From Rhodobacterales bacterium 32-67-9 (GTDB taxonomy: Bacteria; Pseudomonadota; Alphaproteobacteria; Rhodobacterales; Rhodobacteraceae): 64,000 nucleotides of DNA. The first letter of the stretch is position 1, and each line of letters begins with the position of its first letter. The position numbers were made by a program, and so were the translations under genes. The DNA is taken from NCBI GenBank assembly GCA_002280515.1, contig NCEA01000005.1:41047-105046 (forward strand), read 5' to 3'. This document shows positions 45,278 to 53,869 of this stretch, in pieces. Under the pieces are notes generated by a model. The model searched no databases. It saw only the letters and a list, made by a program, of their open reading frames with translations, and was not told the DNA's origin.

Positions 45278-45823
45278 TCAATTAGCGAGCAGGTAATCCG
45301 ATGTGAAGACCATGTCGTCGGCGGCCCCCTGGTGGCAGGCGATGCAGCCCTCGTCCATGCCTTTCGCGATCTGGCCGGCCATTGCCATGCCGTTCGGCGT
45401 CTTGTCGAGTGAACCGTCGGGCAGGTACTTGACCCAGAACCAGTTCATGTCGTCCGGGTCATAGCCATCCTCGCGGCGGAACATCACCGTGACCGCGCCC
45501 AGATGCTTGTCGGGATCGGCCAGGACCTGATCTTCGGTCACGCCGGCCGGGCCGAAATTCCGCTTCACGATAAGATCGCCCGTATGGTCGTTGATCGTCG
45601 CCTTGGTATAGAACGTCTCCAGCATCATCCCGTGAGGGTCGGTTCCCTCGTAGGGCTTGGCGCGGAGCATGTCAGGACCGACGAGGCGTTCGGCTTGCAT
45701 GACATCCCAAAGCAGCTTGGCGTATGCGGTGTCTTCCTCGGACCCGAAAGGCATCCCCTGTGCATGGGCCGACGACAGACTGAGCGCCAATGCGAAAAGT
45801 GAGGTCGATATCGTTCGTTTCAT
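45278..45823 (-). CDS. Cytochrome P460-family c-type cytochrome
   Basis: 181 aa. MKRTISTSLFALALSLSSAHA is a Sec signal, so the mature protein is periplasmic. One haem c site, CIACH, lies near the C-terminus, preceded by NFGPAGVTEDQV and MNWFWVKYLPDGS, a layout like cytochrome P460 / c'-beta proteins that handle NO or hydroxylamine. The Lys that crosslinks haem in P460 cannot be verified here. GGGAG precedes ATG at 45823. Adjacent to the YeeE-type gene on the same strand. Confidence 0.83.
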   Translation of the reverse strand: MKRTISTSLFALALSLSSAHAQGMPFGSEEDTAYAKLLWDVMQAERLVGPDMLRAKPYEGTDPHGMMLETFYTKATINDHTGDLIVKRNFGPAGVTEDQVLADPDKHLGAVTVMFRREDGYDPDDMNWFWVKYLPDGSLDKTPNGMAMAGQIAKGMDEGCIACHQGAADDMVFTSDYLLAN

Positions 45824-46008
45824 GACTTTTCTCCCGGTTGCGATACCGTCAGGACTCCCCCGCTCGCGAAGCGTTACGATCGTTGCATTCACATGCGCGT
45901 GATGGGTAAACCGGCGATCACATCTGCGGGATGGCACGGGTGTGCCCTTCGTCGGGCGGGAAAACCGTGAAATGCTGCGGTGTCACTTCCCCGGACGGAG
46001 ATACGCGG

Positions 46009-46329
46009 ATGAAGCTTTCGGTCTTGCATGTCACTGTCTGCACCTGGACGTTTTCGGCTGCTCTCGCGCAGGCCGCGTGCGTGACGAATGAAACGGACCG
46101 GACGCTCTACTTCACCATCGACTCCTCCTCCGGCGGGGACCGTCAGGCGGATTTCGTGAAGCCGGGCGGGGAGATGTGCCTGCCCGATGCGCAGGGTCAG
46201 GTCTTCCGCGTGTTCGCGTCGGTGGATGATATCGAGGGATGTTCGCGAATTGTCGGTCCGTCGGGACGCGACTCGCTGCTCGATTTCCAGTCCGCCGACA
46301 ATTGCCGCTGGGCGTCGCACGGGGACTGA
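46009..46329 (+). CDS. Small secreted protein, unknown function
   Basis: 106 aa. MKLSVLHVTVCTWTFSAALAQA is a signal peptide; the mature part (about 84 aa) holds four Cys (AACVTN, EMCLPD, EGCSRI, DNCRW) that probably form two disulfides in the periplasm. GGAG lies eight bases before the ATG at 46009. Divergent from the P460-like gene. No family recognised. Confidence 0.7.
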   Translation: MKLSVLHVTVCTWTFSAALAQAACVTNETDRTLYFTIDSSSGGDRQADFVKPGGEMCLPDAQGQVFRVFASVDDIEGCSRIVGPSGRDSLLDFQSADNCRWASHGD

Positions 46330-46342
46330 TGCCTGCGGCGCG

Positions 46343-46386
46343 CCGGGGCCGGGTGTCCTCCGCACGATCCTTTGGGACCGCCCCGC
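46343..46386 (+). terminator. Compound hairpin, second copy of the dispersed repeat
   Basis: CCGGGGC ... CGATCCTTTGGGACCGCCCCGC closely matches 7071-7118. Located between convergent gene ends, so probably a terminator-like repeat. Confidence 0.5.
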
Positions 46387-46404
46387 TTCCCCGGCTGACC
46401 GGCG

Positions 46405-47142
46405 TCACCCGATCCGCAGGATATCCTCGCCCCGGAACGCCGGCGGCCGGATCGGGCCGGCCAGTCCGGAAAAAAGCTGCGGCAGCACCGATATGTCGGA
46501 GAGATAGAGGTCTCCGACCGCCCGGCGCAATGCCGGATCGCTCAGTCCCCGTTTCGGCAGCGCCAGTGTCAGGGTGGCTGCGGCCGCGATGATGGATGCG
46601 GCAACCCGGCCCGTCGCCGCATCGAACCCCGACGGCACATCAAGCGCGAGGATCGGCGTGCCGGACGCATTTGCCCATGCGATGAGACCGGCGAGGCGGC
46701 CATCCGGCGCTCCTGCCAACGAATAGCCCACCAACCCGTCGAGGATCAGGTCCGCCCCCTCGCCCGGCACATCGACCGGGGCGATGCCCATGGCGACGAG
46801 GCTGGCAAGCTGCGCCGCCGGCACCGGGGCCAGGGCCGCGGCCGGCCGGGACAGCACGATTTCGACCCCGGCGCCCCACGCGGCCAGCCGGCGTGCCGCG
46901 ACCAGAGCGCCGCCGCCATTTCCGCCACTGCCGGCAAGCACCGTGGCACGGGGGGCGCCGTGTGCGGCCAGCCAGCGGCGCCACGCCAGGGTGGCCAGCG
47001 CGCGCCCGGCATTCTCCATCATCTTCTCAAGCGCGATGCCGTAGGACCCGACCATCCGCCGATCGACCTCGATCATCCCGGCCCGGTCAATCTCGGGCCA
47101 GCCGTGCGACCACGGAAATTGCCAGTCATCGCGCTCCATCAT
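46405..47142 (-). CDS. NAD(P)H-hydrate epimerase (YjeF N-terminal domain)
   Basis: 245 aa. AGMIEVDRRMVGSYGIALEKMMENAGRALA and GSGGNGGGALVAARRL are the YjeF_N signatures; ILALDVPSGFDAATG is the substrate loop. The enzyme interconverts R- and S-NADHX so that a dehydratase can repair them. Only the epimerase domain is present; the usual C-terminal dehydratase (NnrD) is missing. ATG at 47142 follows the patatin stop with no gap, so it is coupled to the sigma-factor operon. Confidence 0.9.
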   Translation of the reverse strand: MMERDDWQFPWSHGWPEIDRAGMIEVDRRMVGSYGIALEKMMENAGRALATLAWRRWLAAHGAPRATVLAGSGGNGGGALVAARRLAAWGAGVEIVLSRPAAALAPVPAAQLASLVAMGIAPVDVPGEGADLILDGLVGYSLAGAPDGRLAGLIAWANASGTPILALDVPSGFDAATGRVAASIIAAAATLTLALPKRGLSDPALRRAVGDLYLSDISVLPQLFSGLAGPIRPPAFRGEDILRIG

Positions 47143-48219
47143 CTATCCCTGATGCTCGGACCCGATGCCCTGGAACATCGCGCGCAGGTCGACCGTTCCG
47201 CGCACGCCAAGATCGTCGTAGTGGCGCGCGAACCAATCCTTCGCGGTGTCGCGACCGAGGTCGCGCAGATGGGTAAGAAAATCCCATTCGGCATTCATCT
47301 TCGAAGAGGCGCCGAGCGGACCGATCGCGCTTTCGTTCTCGATGATGTGGATCAATGCGCGCCGGTAGTGATCGGAGTCGAGCTTGCCGTCGTCCAAAAG
47401 CCGGGTGACGAAGTCGATGGCGCGCAGTTCCTTCAGGAGGCTCGAATTGAAGTTGATCTCGTTCAGCCGGTTCAGAATGTCGTGCGCCGTGCGCGGCACA
47501 CCGCGCCGCTCGACCGGGTTGATCTGCACGACGATCGTGTCGGCGCTGTCGCTGTGGGTGTGAAACGGGAACAGCGTCGGGTTGCCCATATAACCGCCGT
47601 CCCAGTAGGGTACGCCGTCGATGACGACGGCCCGGAAGAGATGTGGCAGACAGGCCGAGGCCATGACCATGTCGACGGTCAGCTGGCGGCTGTCAAAGAC
47701 CTTGACCCGCCCGGTCTCGACATTCGTGGCCGAGATGAAAAGCCGGATGCCGTCGCAGTGCCGGACACAGTCGAAGTCGATGCAGACATTTACGATGTCG
47801 CGAAGCGGGTTCATGTCGGTGGGATTGAACTGGTAGGGCGAGAAGAGCCGCGTCATCACGTCCATCGCCTGATAACCCCACGACCGCTCGAGGCTCCAGG
47901 TGCCCATCATCACGTCGAGCGGGTTGCGCTGGACCGGCGAGTGGCGCGCGGCGAGGCTGATCGAATGCCAGAGGTGATGGAGCTTTTCCCGCGCCCCGTC
48001 CGGGCCGCCCGCAGTGAAGCCGTCGGCCAGCGCCACGGCGTTCATCGCGCCGGCCGGGGTGCCCGAGATGGCCGCGATCTCGATCCGCCCATCCTCGAGC
48101 AGGGCATCGAGCACGCCCCAGGTGAAGGCGCCATGTGCCCCGCCACCCTGCAAGGCCAGATTGACCCGCTTGTGCGCATTCGAGGCATGGCGGGCGGGAT
48201 GATCGGCAGGCTCGGCCAT
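47143..48219 (-). CDS. Patatin-like protein with nucleophile Ser replaced by Pro
   Basis: 358 aa. The oxyanion loop LALQGGGAHGAF is intact, and the dyad Asp is present in YWDGGYMGNP. The nucleophile elbow, GTSAG in active patatins, reads ISGTPAGAMN: CCG replaces TCG, a one-base change, so lipase activity by the Ser-Asp dyad should be lost. The rest of the protein is well kept with no frameshift, which argues against simple decay, but a recent point mutation is possible. Third or fourth gene of the sigma/anti-sigma operon. Confidence 0.88.
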   Translation of the reverse strand: MAEPADHPARHASNAHKRVNLALQGGGAHGAFTWGVLDALLEDGRIEIAAISGTPAGAMNAVALADGFTAGGPDGAREKLHHLWHSISLAARHSPVQRNPLDVMMGTWSLERSWGYQAMDVMTRLFSPYQFNPTDMNPLRDIVNVCIDFDCVRHCDGIRLFISATNVETGRVKVFDSRQLTVDMVMASACLPHLFRAVVIDGVPYWDGGYMGNPTLFPFHTHSDSADTIVVQINPVERRGVPRTAHDILNRLNEINFNSSLLKELRAIDFVTRLLDDGKLDSDHYRRALIHIIENESAIGPLGASSKMNAEWDFLTHLRDLGRDTAKDWFARHYDDLGVRGTVDLRAMFQGIGSEHQG

Positions 48220-48282
48220 GACGCAGGCTCCGGTTCTGATGGGAGCAGCGGGACAACCTGCCCCGCTGCAGCGCGGCGCGCG

Positions 48283-48720
48283 TCAGCCAAGCGCCGGCTT
48301 GGCCGCAGTGAGCGCGTGAAAGACAGCGCCCAGCACGGCACCGAAGATCACGTGCAGGACCAGCGTCATCATCGGGGCCATAACGCCCATCGCCATCCCG
48401 AAAAGTCCGGCGCCGGCCATCGGCATTACCATGATCATCATGCCGAGCCAGGCGGCGACGCCGAAGACGACGCCCTTGATCACCGCCGTACCGCCAGGGA
48501 TCATCCCGTAGAGCACGGCAAAGCCGATCCCCCATGCCAGCGTTCCGATCATGAAGTGGCCAATCCAGCCCATCAGCGCCGGTGCGCCCATCATCGCGCT
48601 CAGCATCGCGATGACGTCGAGTTCGGGCATCACACCCATCATTCCCTTGGCAACCATCATCACCGACAGGACAACGGTAGCGGCAAAGCCGGCAACAGCA
48701 CCGGCAACGAACTTGTTCAT
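48283..48720 (-). CDS. DUF6789-like small membrane protein
   Basis: 145 aa, Met- and Gly-rich, about four membrane segments (AGAVAGFAATVVLSVMMVA; IGHFMIGTLAWGIGFAVLYG; VVFGVAAWLGMMIMVMPM; LVLHVIFGAVLGAVFHAL). Resembles the DUF6789 family of unknown function. GGGAAAGACC precedes ATG at 48720. Lies between the anti-sigma and patatin genes. Confidence 0.8.
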   Translation of the reverse strand: MNKFVAGAVAGFAATVVLSVMMVAKGMMGVMPELDVIAMLSAMMGAPALMGWIGHFMIGTLAWGIGFAVLYGMIPGGTAVIKGVVFGVAAWLGMMIMVMPMAGAGLFGMAMGVMAPMMTLVLHVIFGAVLGAVFHALTAAKPALG

Positions 48721-48747
48721 GGTCTTTCCCTTCGATTGCACCGCTTG

Positions 48748-49002
48748 TCAGCCGCGCGGTTGCTCCTTGCGAAGCATCGAAAGGATCTCGGTGTAGCGGC
48801 CGTCTTCGGCCCCGTGCTGAAGCGGCTCGTCGATCTCTGCGGCGACAGCGGTCAGATGGTCCGTCTTCCGCAACTGGTCGATGAAGCTGCTGCATCCCTT
48901 GCACATTGCAAGGTGCAGGCGGATCTGGATCAATTCCCATGCCGACAGTTCCCCGTCGATAAGGGCGCTCGCCCGATCAGCGACTTGCTTGCAGCTCAGC
49001 AT
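48748..49002 (-). CDS. Zinc-finger anti-sigma factor
   Basis: 84 aa. Cys4, His30, Cys34 and Cys37 (RLHLAMCKGCSSF) form the ZAS zinc-binding motif of anti-sigma factors such as RsrA. The gene follows the ECF sigma gene on the same strand. No membrane segment, so it is probably a soluble, redox-sensitive anti-sigma factor that releases the sigma factor on oxidation or metal loss. Confidence 0.85.
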   Translation of the reverse strand: MLSCKQVADRASALIDGELSAWELIQIRLHLAMCKGCSSFIDQLRKTDHLTAVAAEIDEPLQHGAEDGRYTEILSMLRKEQPRG

Positions 49003-49114
49003 TTCCGTTCGGTCCTTTCGAAAACCTCACGGGGATAGGACACCCGTGACCGGCCTTCGTTACACTTCGGATCACAAGTTGATGTGATCTCTGGAAATAT
49101 TCCGCACCGATATG

Positions 49115-49714
49115 TCATATCAACTCCGAGAGGGTTGCACGAAGGGAAAGTCGGGCGCGATGCAGGAGCACGCGCATGTTGCCTTCGCTGAGTTCGAGAA
49201 TCCTGGAGACCTCCGCAGGCTCCAGCCCCTGCTGGACCCGGAGTACGATGACGGCGCGCTGCGCCGGCGGCAGCGCGTCGATCGCGACGGCCAGATGTTC
49301 GGCCAGTCGTCGCCCAGAGACGATCCGTTCCGGCGTGAGTTCATCCCAGAGCTCCGGCATCTCCTTCCAGCGGCCGTGCCCGTCGAAGGCGGCGGCGAGG
49401 CCGTTCTCCTCTCCGCCGTCGTCGAAGAAGATCGCGCGGCCGTCCCGCTTTGCCCGTGTCCGCGCCTTGTTGATCAGGATGGTGAAGATCCAGCCCGCCA
49501 GCGAGGATCGCTCCTCGAAACCGCCGATGTTCTTCAGGACCGACAGCCAGGTCTCCTGCGCGATCTCTTCGGCCGTCGCGGCGCTGTTCACGATCGCACC
49601 GGCCACCCGGATCATCGACGGCGTGTGACGATGGTAAAGCGCACCGAAGACAGCAGCGTCGCCCGCCTTCAGGCGATCAATGCTGTCCCGCTCGTCCAGT
49701 TGTGTCGCGCGCAT
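49115..49714 (-). CDS. ECF-type RNA polymerase sigma factor
   Basis: 199 aa. Region 2 (AEEIAQETWLSVLKNIGGF, SLAGWIFTILINKARTRAK) and region 4 (LPPAQRAVIVLRVQQGLEPAEVSRILELSEGNMRVLLHRA) are complete, without regions 1.1 and 3. ATG at 49714 has GGTAGG upstream; ATG at 49726 is the alternative. Heads a probable five-gene operon: sigma, anti-sigma, DUF6789, patatin-like, NAD(P)HX epimerase. Confidence 0.93.
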   Translation of the reverse strand: MRATQLDERDSIDRLKAGDAAVFGALYHRHTPSMIRVAGAIVNSAATAEEIAQETWLSVLKNIGGFEERSSLAGWIFTILINKARTRAKRDGRAIFFDDGGEENGLAAAFDGHGRWKEMPELWDELTPERIVSGRRLAEHLAVAIDALPPAQRAVIVLRVQQGLEPAEVSRILELSEGNMRVLLHRARLSLRATLSELI

Positions 49715-49848
49715 TGTACCTACCATTCGCCCGCGTTCATGTGCCGGCGCGGCCCCGGACGAGTCCACACACCTGTGCATTGCGCGCGAAATCGTGATGC
49801 GCCGTGAAAGGCGATGCACGACGCGACGCGTCATTCATATCGCGTTGA

Positions 49849-50085
49849 TCATTTTCTGGGAGGGAAGGTGTCGCGGCATGCGAGTCCGCAGCAGCCGACA
49901 GCGACGTGGTGGAACGCCTCAAGCTTCTGGTCGGCGATGGCGCTGTCGTCGCGGATCGCGTCGGCTACGCTGGTCGGGACCATCCGGATTCACGCCAACG
50001 CGACGCGAAGCGACATGCAGCAGGTGCAGTCTTGTTCGATCACCGTGTCGGTGCTGTGTCGCGTCCGGCCCAGTAGCAGGATCTT
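49849..50085 (-). pseudogene. Decayed AhpD/carboxymuconolactone-decarboxylase-like gene
   Basis: The 477-base gap 49715-50191 has no intact gene. One minus-strand frame reads VIEQDCTCCMSLRVALA, a TGA, then IRMVPTSVADAIRDDSAIA and DQKLEAFHHVA, before a stop at 49849. The CxxC followed by P...A-R-D...IAD-KLEA matches the AhpD-like family (an intact relative is at 53272). The internal TGA, an upstream TAG at 50086 and lack of a start mark it as a remnant. Confidence 0.45.
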
Positions 50086-50191
50086 CTATCCCCTGCATCG
50101 GTAGATCTTTTGGACCGGCCAGTCAGGAGATTCGGATTTGTCCGGTTTCGTCTTGCCGCGGCGACCGGAGCTGCCGCGGCCCGGCACCGGG

Positions 50192-51013
50192 TCAGAGTGC
50201 CTCGATCAGTGCGACCGTTTCGTCCGTGGTCCACAGCGCGTTGGCGATGTACCGGAAGTTGATGATCGCGGCGAGATAGCCGTCCCCCTCGGGAAGCTTG
50301 GCGGCGGCCGTGGCATCGCTGACCACGGCGACCTCGAACCCCATTTCCAGAAGCTCGCGCAAGTGCGCCTCGACGCAGAGGTTCGCCGACATTCCGACGA
50401 GGATCGCCTGATCGACGCCATTCTTGCGCAACTGCAACGCCAGGTCGTTCTGTTCGGGGCCATAGATCTTGTGCGGCGAGGTGACGATGGTTTTGCCGTC
50501 GTCGATGAACTCCTTGTACTCGGGCATGAAATCCGCGCCGGAATTGGCAAAGCCGTCCAGCGTGGTCGGGCCCTTGCGGTCGAACATGCCGATCGCATGC
50601 ACGAGTTTTTCCAGAGCACCTTCGAACTTCCAGCCGTGATCGGTCGGGTAGTAGTAATGCGGCGACACGGCCACGACGAGGTCCTTCGCCTTGGCGGCGC
50701 GGAACAGGCGGCCGATGTTCGCCACAATACCGTGCTCCGTCACGCTCTCACCGACGACGCCCCAGGTCACGCCGTCGAGGCTGAGAAAGTCGATCTGGGG
50801 ATCGGTGACGACCAGCGCCACGCGGCCGTTGGTCAGCGCCATGGTCGACGGCGGCAGGGCCGGCTCGGCCGGCGGCGCATAGGGATCGACCTCCTGCGCG
50901 TCCGCGCGGGCGGGGATCGTCGCCGCGCCGGTAAGCGCTGCGGCACCGACGCCGAACAAGGCGCCGCGGCGGCTCACGCCGCAGGCGTGGTCATGGTCAT
51001 GGGTATCGCACAT
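50192..51013 (-). CDS. Tat-exported isochorismatase-family hydrolase
   Basis: 273 aa. The N-terminus has a His-rich stretch then VSRRGALFGVGAAALTG, a twin-arginine signal, so the folded protein should reach the periplasm. The hydrolase domain has Asp in VVTDPQIDFLS and the catalytic Cys in GMSANLCVEAHLREL. Most isochorismatase-fold amidases are cytoplasmic, so export is notable. AAGGAGG precedes ATG at 51013. Divergent from the AraC-type regulator. Confidence 0.88.
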   Translation of the reverse strand: MCDTHDHDHACGVSRRGALFGVGAAALTGAATIPARADAQEVDPYAPPAEPALPPSTMALTNGRVALVVTDPQIDFLSLDGVTWGVVGESVTEHGIVANIGRLFRAAKAKDLVVAVSPHYYYPTDHGWKFEGALEKLVHAIGMFDRKGPTTLDGFANSGADFMPEYKEFIDDGKTIVTSPHKIYGPEQNDLALQLRKNGVDQAILVGMSANLCVEAHLRELLEMGFEVAVVSDATAAAKLPEGDGYLAAIINFRYIANALWTTDETVALIEAL

Positions 51014-51096
51014 GTGAGTTGTCCTCCTTGGTTCGATGATGCCTGGATAGACGGGGCGATGTTCGGAATCGTCTTGAAGATGTTCGGAGGCGCGAC

Positions 51097-52029
51097 ATGG
51101 TGCTGGATGAGGTCCTGTCCGCGATGGCGGTCGAGGTGGAGCCGTTCTCGCTCTGCGATATGGCGCCAAGGGGTTGGCTGGACATGCCGAAGTCACCCTC
51201 TGCCAGCCTGCATTACGTATTGTCGGGCGCGGGCGCCCTGCACATCGGGACGCGCCGGACCCACTCGATCGGCGAGGGCGACCTGATCCTCGTGCCGTCG
51301 GGGGCCAGCCATTCGATCGGTGCGCGCGACGGCCGCTTCGTCTCGTTCGCGACCTGCCAGCCGGCGCGGCTCGGCCTCACGCATCACCGCGCGGGTGCGA
51401 ACGGGGACGGACAGGGCCTGATGGTGCTTTGCGCCCATATCTCGCCTGGGCTGCGGGGGGGCCGGAACGGTCATCGACCTTCTGCGCGAACCGATTATCG
51501 AAAGGGCCGGCGCCGAACACCTGATCCGGCTGATCCTGGACGAGCTGGCGGCACCGACGCCGGGGTCGCGGGCCCAGATCAAGGCGCTGCTCCTCTACGT
51601 CATCATCGCCGCGTGCGGCGCAGCGCGATGCGCGGGGAACCGGGCACCGGATGGCTGGTCGCGCTGGCCGACCGCGGACTCTGGACGGCCCTGGCAGAGG
51701 TGATCGCGCATCCCGGCAAGGCACACAGCGTTGAATCCCTCGCGGACCGAGTGGAAATGAGCCGGGCGCGCTTTGCGGCCCGGTTCAAGGACAGCTTCGG
51801 CACCGGCCCCATGCAGATCGTCCGCGACCTGCGCCTCCAGCACGCCGCGCGCCTGCTGATGGAAGGCTCCGCCGGTGTCGCGCGCGTGGCCGACCTCGTC
51901 GGCTTTTCCAGCCGCAGCCACTTTTCGCAAGCGTTCGAAGCCCGCTACGGCGTCAGCCCGGGGAAATACGGCAGGGGTGGCGGGCCGGACCTTGCGCCGA
52001 CCCATGCTATGGACAGCACCCAGCCTTGA
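51097..52029 (+). CDS. AraC-family regulator with two compensating frameshifts
   Basis: 310 aa as read. N-terminal cupin (PFSLCDMAPRGWLDMP; LHYVLSGAGALHIG) and C-terminal double helix-turn-helix (HSVESLADRVEMSRARFAARF; VARVADLVGFSSRSHFSQAF). Residues about 122-172 do not fit the family, but the +1 frame there gives TVIDLLREPIIERAGAEHL and QIKALLLYVIIAAC, which do. An extra G in the G7 run at 51455-51461 and a missing base near 51610 restore each other, so the DNA-binding domain is in frame. Either the middle of the protein is scrambled or the assembly has two errors. GGAGG precedes the ATG. Confidence 0.85.
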   Translation: MVLDEVLSAMAVEVEPFSLCDMAPRGWLDMPKSPSASLHYVLSGAGALHIGTRRTHSIGEGDLILVPSGASHSIGARDGRFVSFATCQPARLGLTHHRAGANGDGQGLMVLCAHISPGLRGGRNGHRPSARTDYRKGRRRTPDPADPGRAGGTDAGVAGPDQGAAPLRHHRRVRRSAMRGEPGTGWLVALADRGLWTALAEVIAHPGKAHSVESLADRVEMSRARFAARFKDSFGTGPMQIVRDLRLQHAARLLMEGSAGVARVADLVGFSSRSHFSQAFEARYGVSPGKYGRGGGPDLAPTHAMDSTQP

Positions 52030-52074
52030 CGATCCCCTACCCCGCGCCCTTCCGATGGCACGAGGCGTTTCGGC

Positions 52075-52686
52075 CTAACGCCGGCGCAGGCGGTCGAGTT
52101 CCGCCTCCATCTCGGCCAGCCGGTCAATGAGCGGTGCGGTCATCGCCTCGACATCAGCCCGGGTGAACCGCTCGGTGATGTGCTGCGGGCAGTTCCAGTC
52201 GAACCCCTCGACATTGATCAGGATGCCGCGCTCGACCCTTGCGCGGTAGTCGGGCACCTCCAGACGGGCGAGGATGGCTGTCTCTTCGGGGCCGACGATG
52301 GTTGCCCGTCCGAACAGCTTCAGCCGCCTGCGGCCGGCGTAGTCCATGAAGAACAGCGACACCCGGTCGTCCGTCTTCAGATTGCCGACGCTGACATATT
52401 GCCGGTTGCCACGGAAATCGGCGAAGCCGAGCGTCGTGGCGTCCAGCACCCGCACAAAGCCGGCGGGCCCGCCACGATGCTGGACATAGGGCCAGCCGGT
52501 CTCGCCCACCGTCGCCATGTAGACCGAGTCGCGCGCGACGATGAACCCGGCCTCGGCCGCGCCGAGGTGGCGGTTCACGGGTTCGGCTCCGTCCTCCGTC
52601 CGGGCATAGGCCGTTCGGCTGCCCATATCCTCCTGAACCCGCTTCACCGTGGCGGTGAAGGCGATCTCAGCAAAACCATGCGCCAT
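52075..52686 (-). CDS. Pyridoxamine-5'-phosphate-oxidase-like FMN protein
   Basis: 203 aa. FMN split-barrel with FIVARDSVYMATVGETGWPYVQ and LGFADFRGNRQYVSVGNL, then VSLFFMDYAGRRRLKLFGRA; C-terminal helical tail. This subgroup binds FMN or F420-like cofactors; the reaction is not known. Coupled in direction with DUF1348 and CMD genes upstream, forming a small redox-type cluster divergent from a LysR regulator. Confidence 0.87.
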   Translation of the reverse strand: MAHGFAEIAFTATVKRVQEDMGSRTAYARTEDGAEPVNRHLGAAEAGFIVARDSVYMATVGETGWPYVQHRGGPAGFVRVLDATTLGFADFRGNRQYVSVGNLKTDDRVSLFFMDYAGRRRLKLFGRATIVGPEETAILARLEVPDYRARVERGILINVEGFDWNCPQHITERFTRADVEAMTAPLIDRLAEMEAELDRLRRR

Positions 52687-52719
52687 TGCATCCTCCTTTC
52701 GGGGCCATTGCCCCCCTTA

Positions 52720-53208
52720 TCACGGCCCGAGGTCGGACAGGCCGGGATGGTCCGCCGGCCGCGGCCCCAAGGGCCAGCGCAACCGGCGGTCGGCCTCATG
52801 GATCGGCTGGTCATTGATGCTGGCAAAGCGCAGCCGCATCAGGCCCAGGTCGTCGAATTCCCAGTTCTCGTTGCCGTGGCTCCGAAACCAGTTGCCCGCA
52901 TCGTCGTGCCATTCATAAGTGAAGCGCACGGCGATGCGGTTCCCGTCATGCGCCCAAAGCTCCTTTACCAGCCGGTAATCCAGCTCGCGCGCCCATTTGC
53001 GGGTCAGGAACGCCACGACCCCATCACGGCCAAGAGGAAACTCCGCCCGGTTCCGCCAGCGTCTGTCCTCTGTATAGGCCAGCGATACGCGCACCGGATC
53101 GCGCGAGTTCCACGCATCTTCGGCCATCCGCACTTTCCGCGTTGCGGTGTCCCTGTTGAACGGCGGCAATGGCGGCCGTACTTCGTCGGACGGTCCAGTC
53201 GTGGGCAT
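52720..53208 (-). CDS. DUF1348 family (NTF2-like) protein
   Basis: 162 aa. [43 protein letters not shown] and [23 protein letters not shown] are the hallmarks of DUF1348, an SnoaL/NTF2-fold family without a known substrate. ATG at 53208 with GGAGGG upstream. Sits between the CMD and PNPOx-like genes. Confidence 0.9.
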   Translation of the reverse strand: MPTTGPSDEVRPPLPPFNRDTATRKVRMAEDAWNSRDPVRVSLAYTEDRRWRNRAEFPLGRDGVVAFLTRKWARELDYRLVKELWAHDGNRIAVRFTYEWHDDAGNWFRSHGNENWEFDDLGLMRLRFASINDQPIHEADRRLRWPLGPRPADHPGLSDLGP

Positions 53209-53271
53209 CGAACCCTCCATGTTCCAATGGGGGTCCGGCGCGCCAGGGCGGACGCGCCGGACCCGTGGCAC

Positions 53272-53817
53272 TCAGGCCGCCCGGGTCAGATCGACCCTGG
53301 GAAAGTCGATCTCGACCTGGGTGGCCTTGCCCAGAAGGTTGGTGAAGATGTTCATCGCGACATGGGTGATGATCTCGATGATCTCGCCGTCGGTATGACC
53401 GGCAGCGCGCACCGCCTCGACCTCGGCAGCGGTCACCTGGCCGGTGTGCTCCACCAGCGCCATGGCGAAGGTCAGCGCGGCTGCGGCCCGGGCATCGGAC
53501 GACCGGCCGGCACGGTTCGCCAGCATCTCGTCGCTGTCCAGCCCGGCCTTCCGGCCAATGGCCGTATGGGCCGAGACGCAGTATTGGCAGGCATTCTGTT
53601 CCGCCACGGCGAGCGCGATCCTCTCCCGCGTCATGGCGTCGAGCGTGCCTGCCCCGGCAATCCCGTGCAGGCCGAGGAAAGCTTGCAGCGCCGCCGGAGA
53701 ATTGGCCAGCACCCGGATGAAATTGGGCACCATGCCCAGCGCGGACTGGACCGCATACAGCAGCGCCTTCGCGTCGCCGGTGGCGGATTTCGGGTCGATG
53801 ACGGCAACTCGGGCCAT
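53272..53817 (-). CDS. AhpD/carboxymuconolactone-decarboxylase-family peroxidase
   Basis: 181 aa. The redox pair CxxC with nearby His is in EQNACQYCVSAHTAIG, as in AhpD-like alkylhydroperoxidases. LGMVPNFIRVLANSPAAL at the N-terminus is typical. Reduces organic peroxides or acts as a disulfide reductase. AAGGAG precedes the ATG at 53817. First gene of CMD-DUF1348-PNPOx, divergent from the LysR gene. Confidence 0.92.
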   Translation of the reverse strand: MARVAVIDPKSATGDAKALLYAVQSALGMVPNFIRVLANSPAALQAFLGLHGIAGAGTLDAMTRERIALAVAEQNACQYCVSAHTAIGRKAGLDSDEMLANRAGRSSDARAAAALTFAMALVEHTGQVTAAEVEAVRAAGHTDGEIIEIITHVAMNIFTNLLGKATQVEIDFPRVDLTRAA

Positions 53818-53869
53818 ATGTGATCTCCTTGCTTGAACGGGGGCGAAACGCCGGGGGCGCCGCTTCTGC

